From positions 310,001 through 374,000 of the forward strand of contig JADNYV010000001.1 of assembly GCA_015501055.1 (NCBI GenBank): a stretch of 64,000 bases of DNA, written 5' to 3'. Below the pieces are notes generated by a model. The model saw only the letters and a list, made by a program, of their open reading frames with translations. It was not told where the DNA came from and made no database searches. The translations under genes were made by a program, and so were the position numbers. Positions 1 through 16,605 of this stretch are shown here, one piece after another (the first letter of the stretch is position 1; each line of letters starts with the position of its first letter). The DNA comes from Mucidula mucida. Its lineage: Eukaryota > Basidiomycota > Agaricomycetes > Agaricales > Physalacriaceae.

Positions 1-690
1 TCCTTCACTCTGGACATAGGAATCATGGACACTTCGACGTGCCAGCCTCTCAGTGGCGCTCTCGTTGAGTTGTGGTCTTGTATGTGCCGTTACCAAAGTA
101 CAGCAGCGTCCATTCTAATGAATTCCACTAGCCAACGCGAAAGGGCATACGGGTCGTTCTTGCGCGGTGCCACCACCACGGCGTCCAATGGTATTGCTGA
201 GTTCCAGACCATCTTCCCGGTTACACGTCGGACGGCGCGAACCACTTTAGTATCGCCGTACACGCGACATCCTCCATGTCGTCGCCTGTCATCCACACTG
301 GCCAGTTGTTCTTCACCGACCGATGGACCGACGTCGTTTCAATGACGGCAGACTACCAAGGCAACACGAATCAGCGTATAGTGAATTCTCAGGATCCGAG
401 CTTCGCGACCGCGAACGGAGGAGGATACAGCGCCATCGTCAAGTAAGTGATTTTGGATGGACTGGACTGATCATCGGTGCAATCACTCATCACCTCTACC
501 TTAAGCGTGCTCTCCATCAACGATGATTGGCCCGAAGGTAAGCGTTGCTGTCCGAGAGTACACTCTTTTGACTAACCATCCGACAGGCATTATTGGAGAT
601 ATCAGTCAGTCTTTCTCTTAAGGTTTGTGCTCAGGCTGCTGCTGACGATTTTCTACAGCCGTGGGTGTAAACCCTTCAAGCGCGGCCTAA
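1..690 (+). CDS. Intradiol ring-cleavage dioxygenase-like protein, 3' part
   Basis: The gene enters from the left edge, so its start is missing. The readable protein has the family signatures LSGALVELWS, SFLRG, a TIFP stretch, GANHFSIAVHA (the region of an iron-binding His) and FFTDRW, and ends in VGVNPSSAA before TAA at 688-690. Intradiol dioxygenases cleave catechol-type rings with non-haem Fe(III); fungal members of this branch are often secreted and their substrates are mostly unknown. Introns with good borders follow GCCATCGTCAA (GTAAGT), WPEG (GTAAGC) and GATATCA (GTCAGT). The exon join near 80-131 is uncertain. At about 217-219 the frame slips by one base between TIFP and GYTSDG, which fits one missing base. 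It could be a pseudogene, but the rest is well preserved, so a sequencing indel is more likely. Confidence 0.7.
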
Positions 691-1345
691 GATATGTAGT
701 TGTCGTCTGTGTTCTCTTGTATGTAAAAATGTTTGAGTCCCATAATAATGAAGGGTTCTTTCAGTTTCAGAATACAGGTCAGTCAGGGCGCGAGGAGGTG
801 AGCGCCTAATGGGGCAGGATTCACGTCAACAGAGGCCGCGCCGAGAGATTTCCGGATCGTAAGATGATTTACGTGACCCGGAAAGTTGGAAAAGTGGGCT
901 CACTTGGAATGTCCATTTGAGGACCGAGTCCATCATGATAGAAAGTGCTCGTTTGCTCTGGCCCGCTCTCTCCTTGACATTCATGTTAGTCGCCTCAGAA
1001 AAAAAATCGTCCAACCTTGGCTTTTCGTAACCACTGATCAGGGCCCCTTTCTTCTCCTTTCTTCACCGATCGTCTCATTGCTGACGGAGGATAATGCCTG
1101 TTCATCTTCTCCTCCTTAACTTGTAGTTTCTTAGCTTCAAGAACTCTTCTGAACGACCTTGATATGCCTGTCACGACCGACCCTCAGAGGTCATTATTCA
1201 TTACTTTATTTGCCGCCGTCACCAGCTTCATCGGACTCGGAGTGGCAAGTTTTCTGTTCCTCCAATTGTCCCCCCCGTTTTGACGCGCGAATAGAGCATC
1301 TTAGCGGTATGGATCCTCTGGCTTGTTCCCCGCGCCCGTCCTGCA
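691..1345. other. Intergenic, no gene seen
   Basis: There is no open frame with coding character here. The right part, about 1020-1340, is pyrimidine-rich on the + strand, as expected of the promoter of the gene starting at 1346. Confidence 0.5.
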
Positions 1346-2360
1346 ATGCCTGAGGTTCAATTGAAAAAACCTAAACCGGATAAGGCTCGAAGGCGCTCTG
1401 CGCCACCAGTGCTATTCCCGTCTATCGCAGCTTCCTCACCTTCCCCAACTTCTCCACTCATTCCAATAATCACTGTCTCATCCCAAGGCATTGATTCCTC
1501 CGGTCGACACGTCTCTTTTTTGGATTCTCAAATTCGTGCCAGAAATACGAGGCGCTACTCTGCACCTCCAGAAGCCGTTCATCCAGATTCTGAAGACTTC
1601 TCAGATTCAAGTCCTTTGTCGTCCTCATCGACTCTCGTCGCTACGCCTCCATCCAAACACGTCAATGTCTTGACGCCTATCATATCAGAAGCCGGCGAGA
1701 GTTCTGCAACTGATTCAGACTCGTCACGCCGTTCTTCGCGGTCCTCGCCCCTTCTATCACCCCGAACGTCGAAAAGGAAGACCCCTCTTCTTGGAAAGAA
1801 GACGCGAAAGTCGTCCGTCGACGCGACTACTATCATGAGTTCGTTATTCATCGCTTCACTCGATCCTTAACTCAAGTCAATTTACAGAACAACTACCCAA
1901 ACCAACGCGCAGTGCCAGCCTCGGATTCGTCGATATGTGGCAACGGTCGCGTCCTCAAACAGCCCCGGAAGCGTCCAAATTATTACCATCAGGTTCGCGA
2001 CCTCAACCGTGCCGTCGGTCATCGGGAAGCCAAGCGTCTCCGGGCCCTTCTTCTCCGTCCAGCCCAGGCTTCTCATACTTTCCGTTCAAGCCGTCCAGGA
2101 GAGTATCCAATCCCACGCCTGTGCCGCGCACACAACCCTATCTGTATCCCTATTTTGCTGCGCCACCAGTAGGCACGCCGCAGGACTATGTCAAGTTTTC
2201 TCTACAGGTCGAAGGCACCATCCGTAGCAGTGGTTCGACAACAGTCACTGAAAACTCTAGTCGCACAGTAGAAAAGAAAGAGGCCAATGCGCAAGCACAG
2301 GCCTCTCTTGGGTACGGTCGCCGTCCATCGGGGCGTAGAGTAGTCAGCGCTCTTCCCTAG
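1346..2360 (+). CDS. Ser/Pro-rich hypothetical protein
   Basis: The product is not recognised. Two exons, 1346-1838 and 1888-2360, join in frame through a 49-base intron (donor GTTCGT, acceptor ACAG) and give about 321 residues. The first half is rich in Ser, Pro and basic residues, with two similar short motifs RRSAPPVLF and RRYSAPPEA, then an SSRRSSRSSPLLSP stretch and a Lys/Arg cluster KRKTPLLGKKTRK. The second half has PRTQPYLYPYFAAPPVG and a QVEGTIRSSG segment. There is no signal peptide or membrane segment. RRxSAPP-type motifs are typical of phosphorylated, disordered proteins, so a regulatory or scaffold role is possible, but this is inference. Confidence 0.6.
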
Positions 2361-2628
2361 CCTCGAGGTTCCGAATAATTAAACGTATATTGTACGCGTG
2401 CCTGCCACTCCTCGTTTCAAGTTCGACGCGACTGATGATTTTCGCAGAATGGGTTTCATGATGATGTTCAGGCTATATTCTCAGGTTAATTGTAATCCGG
2501 AAGCAATGATGTATTTCTAGTCATAATAATGATCACCGATACCCAACCGCGACGATACGTGTACCCGGTAGCATCAATGGATCTGGATTCTCAAGGGAGG
2601 GCTAGTCTATGTAATCTAAAGCGGCGAA

Positions 2629-5600
2629 TCAAGGTGCAGCAGCTCCGTCGTGGCTAAGAAGCGCAAGCATCGCCCGAATAACATGGTTGTTTTGACCAGA
2701 CGACAAGACCGAGCTCTGTTCAATGCTACGTTGCAACTGAGCGTCAAGGAGGCGGCTGTATGTTCATGTCAGAAAATGTTACAGCAAACATCGCCGACAC
2801 GTACCGCAACAGGTTGACAAGAGTCCCTATTCGCGCCCAGGCTCGTAGCTTTACCACCCCTTCCTTCCCGTCAATGGTCAAACCATTCTTCACTTGGTCC
2901 ACGGCGACAGGCCCGCCAAACAACAGGAGCGCATATAATGGGACCTGGAGCGCGCCATATCAGAGATCCCACATTTACAAAAGGCGTCACTGTCTTACCT
3001 CCGTGGCGTCTCGCAAGTACAATTTCGTCGTCTTCATCTTCGTAAAGTACACGACATACTGCGATTTCCAGGCAGCAAAATCAAACAACACGCTTGCTGG
3101 ATGAAGGAATACTCGCTCATCTCGAAGATCGAACATCTTGTATTCCTTGGCAATATTTTCACGCTGGACCGTGCCGCCAGAGACCTTGTCAAACTTGATG
3201 GCGTTCTTCGGAAGATGGACGCGAGCAACGCGTGGCCACAGGCCGCCCAAGATAATCGCCTTCAACAGGTTCTCGTTGTCACTATTAGTGTTGAGAGCAG
3301 GCGTTGACGGTTTGGAGTCCTGCGGCACGAAACCAATGTTTGCAAGCGCCGAAAGGAAGTCTTGACGAAGACCGCCGACTTCACGAACTGTAGCGGCCGA
3401 TATGAAATTCTAGAACACAGAGTCAGCCATCGTGCCACTGTACGAAGGGAGGGTTGTTTACCTCTTCGCAGTACTGACGAAGAGAACTAGCAGATCTTCC
3501 TTCTGCTCTCAAGCGCGTACATGTATCGAACGCTTTCAAATCAGTAAGAAGGTCGCTCGTTCCTTCAGAGAATTGTGCTCGAGCCCTGTTTGTGAATGGG
3601 TAGTTGTTGGAGAGGATTCGAGACTCAACGTACCGAGAAGCTTCCTGCCGCTTATCCATAGGACTCATAAACAAAGGCTTCGATGACAGACATGCGGCTA
3701 TAGTCAGAACTGGACCGAGACAGCGAAAGATGGTTCCTAGAACCAACATCTTCGCCAGTCGCAGATCAATGGGAAGCAAAGACTACAAACATCCTGATGA
3801 GTGAAGAATTGAGCCCGTATGCGAATGACGCACGATATGTCGTCCAAGAGCAGTCAGCCTATCCTGCTCATCTATAGCCCCAAGATTCTGCAACGTTGAC
3901 CACGCGGTGTCCATCGCAGCAACATTCGGGGGATCAATTGCCTTCTTCAAGAAGTGCTACGAATGAAAGTCAATATCGCTTGTAAGCACAGTGCACACAA
4001 AAACTCACTCGAACATCTTCGTTTTCCCTTGTAACCTTCACCGACAAGGAAAGACTATCCAAAGGCACTCTAAGAATTTCCGGGACAGCAAAGCTGCCCA
4101 TACTAGACTGTTGCTTCCTAGTGTACAATTTGTAACACGTCCCTGGCTGTGTACGACCTGCGCGCCCACGACGTTGGCGAGCTTCAGCCCGAGTCACCCA
4201 CGTTTCGGCGAGGCGCGATAGCCCGCTGTCTCCGTCATACTGCGTTTGCTTCACCTTACCCGAATCGATAACAAAGATTACATCGTCAATGGTTATGGAC
4301 GTCTGAAACAGCGTTCATGAGAATGGCGTAACAGCAACAGTTAGAGAGAGACTGACCTCTGCAACGTTCGTAGAAGCAATGATCTTCCAGCTTGGAGTTT
4401 TCTTGAACACCTGGCGTTGCTCATCACTGGAAAGATTCGCATGCAAAGGAAGAATATCAGCGCGAACGCTGTTCGGTAAGATATCGCGTATAGTCTCCAT
4501 GCATTGTCGAATTTCTTGGACACCGGGTAAGAATATCAGTATCCCTCCTTTGGATTTCGCCGTCGTCACAATATGATGCACGAGGGAAGCCAGAAGCTGT
4601 AAACCTCCGTTGGCATGAAAACATTAGACGAGAAAGACAACCGACTTTATAATCAAGTCCATCAGCTCTTGTGATGTTCTGCAGCGCGGTGATGTTTTCT
4701 TCGCTAAGACCCATAGCTCTGTAATCACTCCGGAAAGCCTCCTGAGCCTCTGCACTTTCTTTTGTCTGCTTCGTTCTAGACGCAGCGGGACGAAAGTTAA
4801 TCGACGAGATCACATCCTCGAGATACCTGGACGTTCAAGATTTAGAAGATGCATACGAGTCAAACCGAGGACATACACGTCTGTAACCGGATGTATAAAG
4901 CCAGGAATACTGAGGAGAGGCGCACCGCCAAAGTATGATATGAAGGTTTCATGGTTGATAGTGGCGGACATCAGAACGACTTTGAGAGTCTTGTTCTCTT
5001 TCAACAGTTCTTTCAGCTCCAATAAGAGGAAGTCACCGTCTACGGAACGTTCATGAACCTGATACACGTTAGAAAGGATGGACAGAGCTGCACGGAGAGG
5101 AAATGGACCTCATCCACAACGATATGAGTAACATCCCCGAGTTTGTCTCCGGAGCTCAGCCTACGAAGAACAACACCGGTGGTGCAGAACAGCAGTTTGG
5201 TTTCCTTGGTTCTGCTACTTTCGCCACGAATAGCGTATCCCACAGACCCATCCTCTAAACGCTCGGCCGAGACTCGAGAGGAGACACCAATGGCCGATAT
5301 ACGACGAGGTTGCGTAATGACAATATTGGCCTTCGCACCTCTATTATTGTATATTAACGAGTCAAGGATGAATTGTGGCACTGCAAGGCAAAATGTTAGA
5401 TTTCCAGCCATATTATTAGAAAACTAAGCACATACGTTGTGTGGTCTTTCCACAACCTGTATTGTAAGTCAGAAATTAATTCGAATATTCACGCATATAT
5501 ATACCTGTTTCACCAACGACCACTACCACTCGATTGCGTTCGAGCATGCCTAAAAACTCGTCTTTCGACGTGAAGGCAGGTAGGCCTCGGCGCACGGCCA

Positions 5601-7458
5601 TCATTTCTTCAAATTTCTTCTTCTCTTCCGCACGACGCGCCTCATACGCAATTTTGACTTGTGCATCGCTTCTATGATCCCGAGACGCAGCATGACTGCG
5701 CTGTGCATCTCGTCGCCGACCCTTCACCACAACATCATCCTCTTGAGAAGAGACATCGTCCGTCCGCATAAAGTGCTGGAACACAGCTGATATACTTGGG
5801 GGGCCGTTGTCTTCTATCTTCGCCCATTCCTCGTCTAGTATGCCCATGCCAGCTAGAATGAAACCACCTCCGGATTCGTCAAATTCCTCGGATTGAAGCA
5901 CAACGAGGAGACAAGAAAGCATGTGTAGGCGAATGTAGGCCGGCACTGAACTTGACGTTAAGTACATGGGGGCGTAGCCAGAACGTGGGTAGCTGCCGTT
6001 GGCGACAAGAATGTGCCATTGGATGGGCGCTCCGAAGAGAGGCATGATTATATGCGTAGGAGTCTCGAAGTATGCACCCAGCGCTTCGATGTCACTCAGT
6101 ACCATGTCGAATGCCGCAGATTGCTGGCCTTCAAGGTCAAGACTCAATCCAGGATCCTGACCTAAAAGTCGCTTGCCTAGAGCATACAAAAGAAGATCCC
6201 ACTCTCCGTTGATCCTCTCATCAACGAGGCACTCTCTAACCACATGGACAGGCCATCCGGCTTCCTTGGTAGCTTTCTCGACAAGCCAGCGTGTCTTCAA
6301 GTCATCTGTACCCACGTGGACGGCGGTGATGAACGCGTCCGAAGAGGTTTTTGAGGGAAGGAAACGCTGAGGAAGATCGCATTCGGGAAGATGGAGCAGG
6401 AGATACTCTGTGCACGCTTCAAGCAGTCCTTGAGAAGCGAGTAAGGCGCCTGCTATACCGGAGGGCTTGGAGAAGAAGTCAGCCGCCTTCCTTGCTTGGA
6501 CGTTGGTGAAGCCGAGAGAATGCAACTGCTTCATGGCATTCTGTAGTTCCTCGGAAGAAACGTCGCTGGCCTGATCTTGGTTCATTGAAAGAGGATCGAC
6601 TTCCATCGCCTGACAGATAATCAGAACACAAAAAGTAAAAAAGTATCAATTGAAAGACCTGCTTGATACAATCTTCAACCATGGCACGAAGCTCCGGAGC
6701 CATCTTGACTTCCGGGAACCTTTCGAATTCTCGAGAGACTGGTGATGATTCACGAGTACTTGAAGTAGATGCATTGGAAATGATTTCGCGCCTTTCCGCG
6801 GCTTTGACTTGTCTTTCAGCGACCATTTTCTTTGCGGCGAAAGGATCCGTGTCGTACATCCATTGCATGTGCTCTGGAGCGGCTTTGTGCTCAGCTGCGA
6901 GTTTATTCCAGTATTCGCGAGGACCTTCTGGAAGGACTCTGTTGAGCTGTATGTTGTTGCACACCTACCTATCGATGAATTCAACGATGTTATAGGCGAC
7001 GACGATAAACGAACACGGTAAAGGGCATATGTTGCTCCCCAATGTTTGGCTTCAACCTCTGAGGATGTGGCATACTCTGGATGAGGAGCAAAGCTCACTT
7101 CCTCGTGTTCGCCTTTCTTGTTTATCCTCTTCAGAGTGACCTTGAAGGTCCAGTCGGCATTCTTCCTCCTCTGAGGTCAATGTCAGCCTCTTACCTTTCG
7201 GTCAAAGTGAAATACAAACCTTACCGTGTTAACGATAGGCTTCTCCCATCCCTTTTTCTGGCATCTAAATATCGTTCATAAATGACTGAAATTTACAAGG
7301 AGGAAACCATACGTTTCGTGCAAGAGACTCAGAGGATATTTGGATCCAGCAGGAAATAAAGGCTTATTTTCGGGTACATCTGTGACTGGACCTTTGGTTG
7401 GGACGGATTTGGAATTTCCAGCATTTCCCGACTTGACAATGCCTTTTTTTGGTGGCAT
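2629..7458 (-). CDS. DExH-box RNA helicase, DHX57/YLR419W type
   Basis: This is a large ATP-dependent RNA helicase in at least a dozen exons, from MPPKKGIVKSG (7458) to SHDGAAAP-stop (2629-2631). In order: a basic N-terminus, a double-stranded-RNA-binding-like segment (KHWGATYALYRVCNNIQL), a UBA domain (LHSLGFTNVQARKAADF), an RWD-like domain (around 6000), the helicase core and the HA2/OB-fold C-terminus. Motifs seen are Walker A GETGCGKTTQ, Ia TQPRRISAIGV, II DEVHERS, III MSAT, IFLPGVQEI, ASTNVAE and VI QRRGRAGRTQPG. UBA plus RWD plus DExH is the DHX57/YLR419W plan. Walker A is split by two introns, leaving a 21-base micro-exon at 5436-5456. The last intron (about 2756-2799) has a weak donor. 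The gene is divergent from NXT1, with 107 bases between starts. An upstream in-frame Met at 7485 is not used as far as I can judge. Confidence 0.88.
5436..5456 (-). other. 21-base micro-exon encoding the Walker A core
   Basis: Between acceptor AG (complement of CT at 5457-5458) and donor GTATGT (complement of 5430-5435), this exon supplies the core of GETG|CGKTTQ. Both joins keep frame. Without it the helicase would lose its ATP-binding loop. Confidence 0.85.
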
Positions 7459-7565
7459 CGACCGAGGCGATGAGGGAGAGAACAAAAGTGATGATTCATT
7501 TTTACGATCGCGAGAGGGAACAACAGCTGTCTGTGGCTGTGCAAATCTAATCCTTTCCTGCCACC

Positions 7566-8243
7566 ATGAGCGGCGTACCTACACCAACTGCCTCCCCATT
7601 CGGCAACAAGTCGGGAACATTGGTACCACCACTCCAGTCTCTGCGCCAGTACCAGCAGTCTCCGTCGCGCCAGCCGCGCCACAATTCAACAAGACTGAGT
7701 ACGACCATTTCACTCCTTTTCTGTCGCGTTACTAATGAATCCTAGTATCGACACAGTCACCAGGGCTGCAGACACCTTCACTAGGCTCTATTACACTGCC
7801 TACGACTCGTACAACCGTCTCAGAGATCTCCCCAACTTCTACCGTCCTTCGTCCTCCATAACATGGAATGGCACCTCCAAAACGGGAGTCGACGGCTTAA
7901 AGGAACTCATAACCAACATGCCTCCCACAAAGCATGACATGCAGTCATTCGATTGCCATCCTGTACCAGGTGTGCACATTTTCTTTGATCCCCGGAATGA
8001 ACTAAGCTTCGAACAGGCACTTCGCCTCCCTCATTGCTGTTAACCGTGTCTGGCAACGTCACTCATGGCAAAGGTGCCAGTGGAAATCCTCCGAATACCG
8101 GCAACAAGACGATAGACGGCCACCCTCGCGTATTCTCGCAGACTTTCATCCTTATTCCCGATCCGAACGCCCCTACCACAGGCAAAGTCGGAGAGGTGGC
8201 CAAATACTTTATCACTGCAGATGCGCTTCGCTTCGTGGGTTAA
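7566..8243 (+). CDS. NXT1: NTF2-related mRNA export factor (p15/NXT1)
   Basis: The NTF2-like fold is clear: VTRAADTFTRLYYTAYDS, then DLPNFYRPSSSITWNG, GLKELITNMPPTKHDMQSFD and, after an intron, LLTVSGNVTHG and FSQTFILIPD. NXT1 pairs with the Mex67/TAP receptor to move mRNA through nuclear pores. Two introns are supported: GTACGA to CCTAG (branch CTAAT) at about 7700, and GTGTGC to ACAG at about 7970. The start ATG at 7566 (MSGVPTPTASPFGNK) lies one base out of frame with the following segment PVSAPVPAVSVAPAAPQFNKT, so either a base is missing between about 7600 and 7625 or the true start is elsewhere. The NTF2 domain itself is intact. Confidence 0.8.
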
Positions 8244-8860
8244 TACGTAGCGACCCATTGGTGTGTATGCATTTCACTGAATCTTCCCAAGCTGATGTAC
8301 TTTTGCAGTACTCTCCTCTGTATCAATAACACGGACACTTCAGCTCTTTCAAATTGTATCGATAAGAATCACATCTACACACAGTAGTGCATCACCATGG
8401 TCCCAAGATCATAATACAATGTAGCGTTCAACGATTTTATGACTGAACAAAAAGAACTATGCGCCTCAAGCCCACGACGTGACGCGACACCTCGCAATAA
8501 ACCAATAATCTGTCACAGAAATCGGACCGTCACATTGTATGGTCTCGAACTAGACGCTCTGTTGCCATTGGTGGCGGCTGTTGAGTCTACATATCGCATG
8601 AGAGCGCAATAGATCATTGTTCCCGCAAGCATACTTCAATTTTGAAAGTTTGTGAATCGAATCTTATGCTAGGATGTGTGTAGGTACGTTCCATCACCTC
8701 GAGCGCCCCAACGATCGTCCTTGTGTCGTCAGAATAGATTTCAGGTGGCGGCGTGTGTACAGCACTTTTCCATGGGTAGAAAAACAAAAAACTTGTTCCA
8801 GCTCGCGGAATGAATCATCCAAAATAACAATATTACATGATACATATTGTACAAACCACC
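8244..8860. other. Intergenic, convergent 3' ends
   Basis: This holds the 3' flanks of NXT1 (+) and PRP22 (-). No open frame looks coding. Confidence 0.5.
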
Positions 8861-12560
<3,700 letters not shown>

Positions 12561-12603
12561 GGAAGAAGGTCGGTGCACAGCCACCGGTGACCTGCCTTAT
12601 GCC

Positions 12604-14145
12604 ATGACCTCGACTGACCATATACGCATTCTGACCCTCAATTGCTGGTCTGCTTTATATTTTCACAATTCATGCGAAATACTCACATAGGACGTGCAGG
12701 GGCCTGAAATATGTCTCCAAAAACCGGGTAGAGCGTATACGCGCAATTGCTGCTGAACTCGCCAACTCGAATCATGACATTATCACTCTCCAAGAGCTCT
12801 GGGTCTTCTCCGACTACGAACACGTCCGAGAATCTCTTTCTAAGCGTCTACCATACTCCAAATTCTTCTACAGGTAGGCCAATCACGAGTATCTTTGCAT
12901 TAGCCTCACCACAAGTCTTCGGTAGCGGTGCGCTCGGTGCGGGACTCGCCATATTTACTCGTTACCCGATCATCGCAACTGCAGTACATCCGTACTCACT
13001 CAATGGAGAGCCTATGGACGTAGCAGCGGGCGACTGGTTCGTCGGCAAAGCTGCCGCCAGCATCGTTGTCATCCACCCAGTCCTCGGCCAGGTTCAGGTC
13101 TTCAATACACATGTGAGCGCGTTGACGACAAGTTGATCATCTATGTTAACATCCTACGCGTGATAGCTTTTTGCAAAGGGTGGTGAAGACGGCCCAGAGC
13201 ATAACAGAGCTCACCGTTTGGTCAATGCTTGGGAGTTTGCAAAGCTCACCCGACAGGCTGCCGAGCTTGGACGTTATGTTATCGCTGTATGTCTATTTTT
13301 CGCTGAAACTTCTGTACCTTTATCAACTTCAATTCAGGCAGGTGATTTCAATAGTGTTCCTACGACTCTCCCAATGACCATCATCCGGGACCACGCCTCG
13401 CTCTCTGATTCATGGGCGGTGACGCACCCCAATTCAGATATATTACCTTCGAACGCCATTCCTCCTCCCCATGAAACTATCAAGAGATTTGGTGTTACCG
13501 CAGATTCCCCGCTGAACTCGTATTCCGCTGGCAAGCCGCTCGATCCTTATGCACGCAAGTTCTGGGGTAAGCGTTTGGACTACGTCTTCTACCGCCAACC
13601 CGTACGGTACACCGAGACACTCATTCCCCGACTCGACTGCGTCGAATGCAGAGTCGTGCTCACAGAGAAAGTACCTGGTGCTACATTTTCGTTTTCAGAT
13701 CACTTTGGCCTAGAATCGATTCTGCAAATTCAGAATATTGATGCTGTTCCGGCCACCGGCGAACGTATCTGAGGGTTCTGTTCCTTCAACGGAGCTTTCG
13801 AATGCCACGATCTCGACCACCATACAGGCCCTGGCGGCGTGTTATCGCTTTTCACGTTACCGCGCGCGAAGAGAGTTATATGTTTTTGGTCTATGCCTTT
13901 TCATTCTTGCAGGATTGACCATTGGTTCGTCGTGGTTACCTCACGCATGGATTAATCCCATCTTCATAATATTTACAATCTTCATCGCGTGGCTGGCCAC
14001 AACAATGTTGTATTCAGGATTCTTGTACGGGCAATGGGAGTGCAATGCGTTGACGAATGTCGTCGAAGAGCTGGAGATCTTCAAAAATGGTTTAGAGATG
14101 CAGCGAAGGAGTCAATCGTTGAGCACGAGCGCCAACAGCACGTAG
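12604..14145 (+). CDS. ISC1: Inositol phosphosphingolipid phospholipase C (neutral sphingomyelinase family)
   Basis: Isc1 hydrolyses inositol-phosphosphingolipids to ceramide. The nSMase exonuclease-endonuclease-phosphatase fold reads from the first exon: IRILTLNCWGLKYVSKNR, ITLQELW (Mg-binding Glu), GAGLAIFTRYPI, VQVFNTHLFAKG, EHNRAHRLVNAW, IAAGDFNS and the catalytic FSFSDHFGLE. Introns end at GACGTGCAG, GGTAG, GATAG and TCAG. After the catalytic domain the frame shifts by one base at about 13748-13755. Skipping one G in CCGGCC gives VPPPANVSEGSVPS and leads into the two C-terminal membrane segments (ELYVFGLCLFILAGLTIG and NPIFIIFTIFIAWLATTM) that are typical of Isc1. The start is fixed by conservation and lies only 43 bases from the PRP22 start. 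Confidence 0.87.
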
Positions 14146-14437
14146 ATTTTTTTTTTTCGCGTACCACTGGCATACAATAGTTAATTAAACACATCCTATT
14201 GGAACTCGACGCGCCCTGGCTTTGTTTACTTGCAGATCACGAACCAATCACTGACGTCGTCGTTCATTGGTCAATTATATTTTGTCTTCTCTCACTCACG
14301 CTCGGCAACGAACTAAACTGCTCTGTGCTGCGCACAGGACACTGGCATACTCTCCGCTCAAGCTTGAATATCGAAAGATCTGCCACACTTTACGGCATCA
14401 GATCCGCTGCGTATTCTTGACTCTTGGTCTTGGCACT

Positions 14438-16223
<1,786 letters not shown>

Positions 16224-16605
16224 ACATTGCGGCAATTCAGATATCTCACATGTAACAACTACCTGTGATCTTGAATGCAATTCGGCGTCTCGGACTCATG
16301 AAATAAGTTATATAGAACAGCTGATTCGTCGAGGCGCGGACGGACCGCCATATTGGAGAAGAAACGGATTATCCCTCTCGATCACCTGAATGTGACGCAG
16401 TCCATTGCCTAAACAACCTCCATTCGGGCTGCCGCTGTCATTAGGAGCTATCACGCTTACCTATTGCCACCACGTACGGATGGACCATCGTTAACGCTCT
16501 TTTTAGTCCAAGTCTCATCCTTCTCTGACACACTTTTGACCCCTTCTCTGCCGTTACTAGCTCTTTTCTCGTGCTTTCCTCAGCCTTCGCCTCCACCGCC
16601 CAGCG
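16224..16605. other. Intergenic
   Basis: This is the 3' flank of MAP2 and the promoter of the hydrolase gene. The 70 bases before 16606 are C/T-rich (CTCTTTTCTCGTGC to CCTCCACCGCC), a common feature of fungal promoters. Confidence 0.5.
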
